Positions 59,232 through 64,000 of a stretch of 64,000 nucleotides of DNA are shown here, one piece after another (within the stretch, counting starts at the first letter, position 1; each line of letters starts with the position of its first letter). Position numbers and translations under genes: made by a program. Location of the stretch: positions 62,001 through 126,000 of the forward strand of contig NZ_JACBYE010000006.1 of NCBI RefSeq assembly GCF_013415325.1, read 5' to 3'. The notes below the pieces were generated by a model, which saw nothing but the letters and a program-made list of their open reading frames with translations, did no database searches and was not told the DNA's origin. Origin of the DNA: Sanguibacter inulinus (GTDB lineage Bacteria; Actinomycetota; Actinomycetes; Actinomycetales; Cellulomonadaceae).

Positions 59232-59327
59232 CCTGGCGTCGATCAGGACCGGTCCGCACCCTGTCAGGCTCGGCCAGCCGCGCCCCACGCACGAATCACA
59301 GGCCGGCCGAGCCGAGGCGCAGCCGCC

Positions 59328-60692
59328 TCAGACCTCCGCCCGGTAGACCCGCTGCCATGGCCCCTCCCGCTCAGGCGCCAACCACCGGGTGAGCCCGAGC
59401 GCGCCCGCGAGCGCCACGACCCCGAGCACCACACCGGCCCCGGCGAGGGACACCACGGCGGTCAGCCCGCTGAGGGCGAGCGGCCCGGCGGCGCCGCCGG
59501 TCTCCCCGAGGACGTTCCACACCCCGAGGAAGGTCGCCCTGTCGGCGACGGGGGCGGCGTCGGCGCCGAGGGTCTTGACCACCCCTGAGCCGATGCCGCT
59601 GCCGATGCCGAGCAGCACCGCCCCTCCGACGATCCCGGCCAGCCCGTCGACGGCGCCGAGCGCACCCATGAGGATCAGCCCGACCCCCATGACACCCGAG
59701 CAGGACACGGCGACGACGCGTCGTCCGTACCGGTCCATGGTGACGCCGGCCGGGTAGAAGAGCAGCAGCTCGGCGGCTGCGGCAGCCGCGACGACGAGGG
59801 ACGTGGTGTGCGGGTCGGCGCCGGCCTCGGAGAGCGCGAGGGGCACGAGCACCGGTCGCAGAGACCGCGCGAGGTTGATGATCACGACACCGATCCCGAC
59901 GGTCGCCAGGACCGATGCGTGGGCACGGATCACAGAGCGCGCCGAGGCAGGACGGGCAGTGGCAGGGTGCGAACCGGCTCGAGACGAGGCCGGGTGCGCG
60001 GAGCTGGCGGGCGACGAGCCGGGCCCGTCGGCGCCGGCTGGGCGCGCCCGCACCGGACCGGCCGACACGTCGCCCGCACCGCCTGCTGGAGACCCGCCCA
60101 CCGACCTGCGCGCCACGTGACGCACCTCAGGCTCGCGCACCACGAGCACCGTGACGGCTGCGAGCAGCGCGGACGCGCTCGCGACCACAAAACCCCCGGC
60201 GAGCCCGAACCAGACCTGGAGCGCCGCACCGGCCAACGGCCCCACGACGAGCCCGACGCGGCTGGCCCCGCCGAGGAGCGACATGGCGCGTGCCCTGTAA
60301 GCGACGGGGACGACGTCCATCGTGTAGGACTGCCGGGCGACAGCGAAGGCCGCAGAGGCGACCCCACCCGAGAACCCGACGACCGCGAGCGCTGCGGGCG
60401 TACCAGCCGCGACCGCGCTCGCCCAGACCACCGTCGAGACGAGGCTCGCGACGACCAGCACGCGCCGCTCGCCGAAGCGGACGGTGAGCTGCCCGGCGGG
60501 GATCGACCCTGTGAGCTGCCCGAGCCCGACCGTCGCGACGACGAGCGCTGCGAGCGAGAGAGACGCACCGCCCTCGATCGCGCTGAGCCCGAGGACGACC
60601 ATCGCCGCACCCTCTCCCCCGAAGACCAGGGCCGTCGGGACGAGGACGGGCCAGACGATGGGGCGCAGCCAGCCCTGCGTCGCGCTGCTCAC
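59328..60692 (-). CDS. MFS exporter under a palindromic operator
   Basis: A 454-residue major facilitator with 12 hydrophobic segments in two halves separated by an unusually long, low-complexity central loop (~residues 205-265, Ser/Ala/Pro/Gly-rich). Motif-A-like GQLTVRFGERRVLV and TMDRYGRRVVAV are visible. Start: GTG at 60692, eight bases after GGAGG; an upstream TTG at 60707 would include the ribosome site and is rejected. An 18-bp perfect palindrome lies at 60710-60727, so expression is probably repressed by a MarR-type protein encoded elsewhere. Substrate unknown. Confidence 0.82.
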   Translation of the reverse strand: MSSATQGWLRPIVWPVLVPTALVFGGEGAAMVVLGLSAIEGGASLSLAALVVATVGLGQLTGSIPAGQLTVRFGERRVLVVASLVSTVVWASAVAAGTPAALAVVGFSGGVASAAFAVARQSYTMDVVPVAYRARAMSLLGGASRVGLVVGPLAGAALQVWFGLAGGFVVASASALLAAVTVLVVREPEVRHVARRSVGGSPAGGAGDVSAGPVRARPAGADGPGSSPASSAHPASSRAGSHPATARPASARSVIRAHASVLATVGIGVVIINLARSLRPVLVPLALSEAGADPHTTSLVVAAAAAAELLLFYPAGVTMDRYGRRVVAVSCSGVMGVGLILMGALGAVDGLAGIVGGAVLLGIGSGIGSGVVKTLGADAAPVADRATFLGVWNVLGETGGAAGPLALSGLTAVVSLAGAGVVLGVVALAGALGLTRWLAPEREGPWQRVYRAEV

Positions 60693-60709
60693 TGCACCAG
60701 CCTCCAAAG

Positions 60710-60727
60710 TATCTTGACGTCAAGATA
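60710..60727. promoter_or_regulatory. Perfect 18-bp palindrome, MarR-type operator
   Basis: TATCTTGACGTCAAGATA is its own reverse complement. The TTGACGTCAA core is typical of actinobacterial MarR operators. It lies 17 bases before the exporter GTG and includes a TTGACG that could be a -35. Confidence 0.75.
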
Positions 60728-60796
60728 AACCTAGACCCGGTGGTCCCGCTCGTCCACAGGGGCACTCTCCCCATTCCCGCCTGGAGCGGGGGTGGC

Positions 60797-60802
60797 TAGG
60801 GT
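60797..60802 (+). promoter_or_regulatory. -10 element TAGGGT of a leaderless promoter
   Basis: The hexamer ends six bases before the ATG of the SRPBCC gene. Confidence 0.6.
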
Positions 60803-60808
60803 CGGCGC

Positions 60809-61612
60809 ATGGGCAGAGGGATCTACGTCGAGGCGCGTGTCGCCGCACCGATGGACCGCCTCTGGCACGCGACCCAGGACCCCGACGCGCACGCCTCGTG
60901 GGACCTGCGCTTCTCGTCGATCACCCACCTGCCCACCCCCGAGGGCGAACCACGACGCTTCCGCTACGACAACCGCACGGTGCCCTTCTCGCCCATGACA
61001 GGGGTCGGCATCTCGCGCGGAGAGCGGCACAGGCCCGACGGGTCGTGCACGTCGGCGCTGCGCTTCTCGGCGGACTCCCGCCTCTCACCCATCGCGTCCG
61101 GAGACGGCTACTGGCGCTATGTCCCCGACGGGGCCGAGATCAGGTTCTTGACAGGGTACGACTACGTCCCCGGCTGGCAGGGGCCGACGCTCGACCGAGT
61201 CCTGGTGCGTCCGCTGATCGGGTGGATGACCGCCTGGAGCTTCGACAGGCTGCGGCTGTGGCTCGACCACGGGATCCCACCTGCGACATCCCTGCGGCGC
61301 ACCGTCACCCTGTGGGCGGCCAGGCTCGCACTGACGGCAGCGGCCCTCGCCGCCGTCCCGCTCCTTCTCCTGTCCCCCGCCGTCGCGGCCGCCCTGGCCC
61401 TCGTGGCGCTCGTCGTGCCGTCCCCGGTCCTCGTGCCCAGGGCCAGGAGATGCCTCCGCCGGCCGCCGGCCGGCACGCGCCCCACGACGCCGAAGATCGC
61501 GCGCGACGTCGACGAGGCCGCGCTGGACCGGGCTCGCGGGCAGGCCCAAGACCTCACCTCTGAGTCACCCGCGCCAGTCTCACCACCGGTCCCCCAGGAG
61601 CACATCCCATGA
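60809..61612 (+). CDS. SRPBCC-like protein with membrane helices
   Basis: A 267-residue protein. Residues 1-~150 look like a START/SRPBCC lipid- or ligand-binding fold (VEARVAAPMDRLWHATQDPDAHASWDLRF, then GYWRYVPDGAEIRFLTGYDY and a final long helix). Residues ~175-215 are strongly hydrophobic, giving one or two membrane helices, followed by a basic cytoplasmic-looking tail. Its stop overlaps the DUF4166 gene as ATGA. The pair recalls the Bacillus yndH-yndJ region in which DUF4166 occurs, but the link is weak. Function unknown. Confidence 0.65.
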   Translation: MGRGIYVEARVAAPMDRLWHATQDPDAHASWDLRFSSITHLPTPEGEPRRFRYDNRTVPFSPMTGVGISRGERHRPDGSCTSALRFSADSRLSPIASGDGYWRYVPDGAEIRFLTGYDYVPGWQGPTLDRVLVRPLIGWMTAWSFDRLRLWLDHGIPPATSLRRTVTLWAARLALTAAALAAVPLLLLSPAVAAALALVALVVPSPVLVPRARRCLRRPPAGTRPTTPKIARDVDEAALDRARGQAQDLTSESPAPVSPPVPQEHIP

Positions 61613-62295
61613 CCACCTCCGTCTTCGCCCAGGCGCTCGGCAGCGACGTCGAGCGCCTCCACCCGCAGATGCGCCGACGCTTCGGGCTCACCCCCGACGG
61701 CGAGAACGCCTGCGTCGGCCGCGGGGTGATGGACTCCGTGTGGCGCGGGCCTCTCGTCACCGTCCCGTTCTTGTGGTTCGGTGCCTGGCGCAACATCCTC
61801 GTCCCCCGCACGGGGAAGGGCATCCCCTTCACCATCGAGAACTACTGCTACGTCGACGGCCTCGGACGCGACACCACGACCTTCGTGCGGACCTTCGAGT
61901 TCCCCAGGCACCGACGCAGCCGCTTCGACGCGACGATGGTCTACGACCCTGCGTCCGGCCGGGTGCTCGACTATCTCGGCACGCACCAGCACCTGGCGGT
62001 CGACCTCGACCTCGAGGTCGACGAGCGCGGCGGTCTGCTGCTGCGCTCCGGCGCGCAGCGCTTCTACGAGGGCCCTGTAGGTTTCTCGTTCCCGATGGCC
62101 GCCTCGGGGACCGCCGAGCTCCACGAGTACTACGACGACCAGACCGAGCGGTTCCGGATCGACCTCTCGGTGTCGAACCCTGTCATGGGACCGATCTTCG
62201 GCTACCGGGGCTCCTTCACCTGCGACTTCTCGACGATCCCCGCCGCGTCCGTCCCGGCGTCCGCGAAGCCGCTGCGCGAAGAGGCCCGCGGCTGA
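61609..62295 (+). CDS. DUF4166 domain protein
   Basis: A 228-residue soluble protein that matches DUF4166 across most of its length: LHPQMRRRFGL near residue 18, GPLVTVPFLWFGAWRNIL, IENYCYVDGLGRDT, RTFEFPRHRRSRFDATMVYD and YRGSFTCDFSTIP near the end. The fold and activity of the family are not established. Coupled by ATGA to the SRPBCC-like gene, so the two products probably act together, perhaps on a lipid. No signal peptide. Confidence 0.78.
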   Translation: MTTSVFAQALGSDVERLHPQMRRRFGLTPDGENACVGRGVMDSVWRGPLVTVPFLWFGAWRNILVPRTGKGIPFTIENYCYVDGLGRDTTTFVRTFEFPRHRRSRFDATMVYDPASGRVLDYLGTHQHLAVDLDLEVDERGGLLLRSGAQRFYEGPVGFSFPMAASGTAELHEYYDDQTERFRIDLSVSNPVMGPIFGYRGSFTCDFSTIPAASVPASAKPLREEARG

Positions 62296-62341
62296 CAAGC
62301 CCGCGGCTGACAGGCCGGTCGAGCACCGGGGCCTGAGGCCT

Positions 62342-63529
62342 TCAGACCTTCCTGACGTCAGCCCGTTCCCCCGACCTGACGGCCCGAGAGTCGACGAGGG
62401 TCGCACCCGAGAGCGCGAAGGACACCCCACGCCTGCCCTCGGTCGCCAGCACCCCGAAGAAGGCCACGAGGAGCACGAGCAGAGACGCCGTCCCGGCGAG
62501 GTCTTGGACGGCGTCGGGAAGCGCGTCGACGACCTCGACAGTCGAGAGCGCAGCGTAGGCACCCCCGGTCACGCAGGCTCTGCCGAGGCGCTGAGCCAAG
62601 GTGCCGTCGCCGAGCCGACTGCGCCCGGACGCGCGGGCCGACCTCCCCCGCTCGGGCCAGGCCGGCCGCAACCACAGGGCTCGCTGCCCGAAGGAGGCTC
62701 CCGACCTCGTGAAGGCCGGGAGGACGAAGACCAGCAGACCCGGGACGGCAGTCCCGAGGACCACGTCGCTCAGCACGTCACCGTCCGGGAGCGGGTGCCC
62801 GAGGGCCAGCAGACCCGCGCGGTAGGTGAGCACCAGGACCAGCGGGACGGCTGCGAAGAGGAACCAGTCGACGGCCATGCCCGTCCAACGGCGCCACACC
62901 GTCACCGGGCGCGGACGCCCCCGCTCCCGGACGAGGTCGGCCGACCTCGGGAGCCAGACGAGCACGAGCGGGGCGACGAGCGCTCCCACGGCAGCACCGA
63001 GGGTGTTGGTCAGCACGTCGTCGACGTCGGCGATCCTGTAGGAGCAGCCGACCAGGCCGAAGACCCCCGTGTACTGCGTCACCTCGACGAGGACCGACAC
63101 GGCGAAGCCGCTCACGACGGTCACGAACGCCCCGCGGTCGAAGAACCTGCGCACCGCCACGCCCCACGGCACGAAGAGCAGCACGTTGAAGACGACCTGG
63201 AGCACCGACCGGCTCCGCAGCGTCTGCGTCAGGCCGAGACCGGCGGTCTCCCGGCGGATGTCGTCGACGAAGGCCAGAGGCCGCAGCTGTGCCGCGTCGA
63301 TCCCGTGCTGGGCGCACCATCCCGCGGCCCCGGAGGGCAGCGGCAGGAGCGTGTAGGCGACGAGCGCCACCCCGTACACGGCCAGACCGGCCGACACCAG
63401 CAGGCGCCGGCCCGAGAGCCGGCCGTAGCGACGGCTCTGGACGAGGACGATCGGGAGGAAGAAGACGGCGAAGAGGACAGCTCCGCCGAAGACCCCGACA
63501 TAGGCAGGCCAGGTCCACTGCTGCGGCAC
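62342..63529 (-). CDS. VanZ-like membrane protein with RDD-like C-terminal half
   Basis: A 395-residue membrane protein. The N-terminal ~185 residues match VanZ: VAYTLLPLP early, VFNVLLFVPWGVAVR, VEVTQYTGVFG and the RIADVDDVLTNTLGAAVG signature. From ~205 a second membrane region starts RRWTGMAVDWFLFAAVPLVLV, contains ASFGQRALWLRP and resembles an RDD domain. VanZ in enterococci gives low-level teicoplanin resistance; most homologues are uncharacterised. GTG at 63529 follows GGAG by seven bases. The gene stands alone. Confidence 0.78.
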   Translation of the reverse strand: MPQQWTWPAYVGVFGGAVLFAVFFLPIVLVQSRRYGRLSGRRLLVSAGLAVYGVALVAYTLLPLPSGAAGWCAQHGIDAAQLRPLAFVDDIRRETAGLGLTQTLRSRSVLQVVFNVLLFVPWGVAVRRFFDRGAFVTVVSGFAVSVLVEVTQYTGVFGLVGCSYRIADVDDVLTNTLGAAVGALVAPLVLVWLPRSADLVRERGRPRPVTVWRRWTGMAVDWFLFAAVPLVLVLTYRAGLLALGHPLPDGDVLSDVVLGTAVPGLLVFVLPAFTRSGASFGQRALWLRPAWPERGRSARASGRSRLGDGTLAQRLGRACVTGGAYAALSTVEVVDALPDAVQDLAGTASLLVLLVAFFGVLATEGRRGVSFALSGATLVDSRAVRSGERADVRKV

Positions 63530-63681
63530 GAGACGGCTCCGGAGGTGAGACGGGACAGGAGGGCTGTCCTAGTCAACACGCCCGTCGTCGGTGCCGGCGT
63601 CCCCCTGCCGGGCGACCTCGCAGGTAGGACGGTCCGACCAGGGTCGCACCCGGCCGCGCAGCAAGCCAGCGGTCCCCGGTG

Positions 63682-64000
63682 TCAGCGGCCGCCCGAGCCT
63701 TCGCCGTCGGTGCCCTCGGTGCCGCCCACAGACCCGTCCTCGCCGTCGAACCTGGGCAGACGGGTGGTCTCCTCCGTCACGCGCGGCAGACGGGCCGTCT
63801 GCTCGGTGCTCGCCGGAGCAGCGGTGTCAGCCGACCGGACCGAGCGTCGCAGCACACCCGTCCGGGTGACCGAGGGCTGGGCCTCCGTCGTGGGCTCAGC
63901 GACGGGTGCGGGTGCCTCGACAGGCTCGGCGGCACGTCGGGCCTGCGGGGCGGAGGTCTGCCCCTCGTCGTAGGCTCCACCGCTCGCCGGGGGCGGCGGC
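63682..64000 (-). CDS. C-terminal tail of a protein leaving the window
   Basis: On the minus strand an open frame enters at the window end and stops at 63682-63684 (TGA), giving 105 residues without a start codon. It is disordered and repetitive: Pro/Ala/Glu-rich, with RLPRVTEETTRLPRF (a TRLPR-type repeat) and a Gly/Glu-rich end. The codon pattern (high GC at third positions) supports a real gene. The product cannot be named from this tail; such tails are frequent on membrane or cell-division proteins. Confidence 0.6.
   Translation of the reverse strand, partial: PPPPASGGAYDEGQTSAPQARRAAEPVEAPAPVAEPTTEAQPSVTRTGVLRRSVRSADTAAPASTEQTARLPRVTEETTRLPRFDGEDGSVGGTEGTDGEGSGGR

Noticed and set aside
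62504-63973. A 489-codon plus-strand open frame across the VanZ-like gene
   Set aside because: It is an Arg/Glu/Gln-rich shadow of the minus-strand membrane protein, with no recognisable domain, and ends inside the partial gene.

Overview
The window reads as a chromosomal segment of a very GC-rich actinobacterium. A mycothiol synthase (MshD), a Tad pilus locus in the mycobacterial Rv3654c-Rv3660c order, Corynebacterium-type AspT, LAxTG cell-wall sorting signals and many leaderless promoters all point to Actinomycetia. The mix of genes suggests Micrococcales near Cellulomonas or Sanguibacter; that placement is inference from gene content, not a search. I see no prophage, transposase, plasmid module or CRISPR array, so most of the window looks like core chromosome with a few accessory surface and membrane genes.

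Layout. 1-2.3 kb: the 3' part of an AlkC-type DNA glycosylase converging on aspartate aminotransferase. 2.6-8.7 kb: a minus-strand block with a degenerate sigma-like zinc-finger protein and a seven-gene Tad/Flp export locus (ssd-tadA-tadB-tadC-DUF4244 pilin-tadE-tadG), mostly translationally coupled by ATGA overlaps. 8.8-13.5 kb: a HAD phosphatase, malic enzyme, Old Yellow Enzyme and an FNT channel. 13.8-25.5 kb: a giant 2857-residue wall-anchored Ig-repeat protein divergent from a LuxR-type (LAL) regulator. 25.6-32.1 kb: acetyl-CoA synthetase with a CRP/GlxR-like site, a duplicated-domain protein and PutA. 32.1-38.2 kb: DUF5666-like membrane protein, MshD, polyphosphate kinase coupled to a MutT1-type Nudix/phosphatase, and YciO. 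38.5-45.6 kb: a wall-anchored nuclease/5'-nucleotidase fusion, then DUF47-Pit phosphate uptake. 45.9-54.8 kb: sugar porter, Tat-exported protein, autoregulated-looking MarR-EmrB pair, MsrB and a DEAD-box helicase. 54.9-64 kb: M50-like protease, a HesB-like protein without cysteines, tRNA-Lys, an Ltp-domain membrane protein, PadR/HAAS pair, an MFS exporter behind a perfect palindrome, an SRPBCC-DUF4166 pair, a VanZ-like protein and a partial gene leaving the window.

How it fits together. The most coherent theme is phosphate. GTTCACC-type motifs (PHO-box-like) lie in front of ppk, the extracellular nuclease/5'-nucleotidase and DUF47-pit, which would link release of phosphate from external nucleic acid, its uptake and its storage. 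A second theme is the cell surface: two LAxTG-anchored giants, a Tad pilus with a histidine-rich pilin-like subunit and an Ltp-domain protein. A third is transcript architecture: at least nine genes have a -10 hexamer ending only 6-7 bases before the start codon, and many gene ends carry long perfect hairpins or short tandem repeats. No wholly unknown system is evident; the best candidates for new biology are the LAL/adhesin pair with its TGCGGG operator, the sigma-like protein beside tad, and the Ltp protein beside tRNA-Lys.
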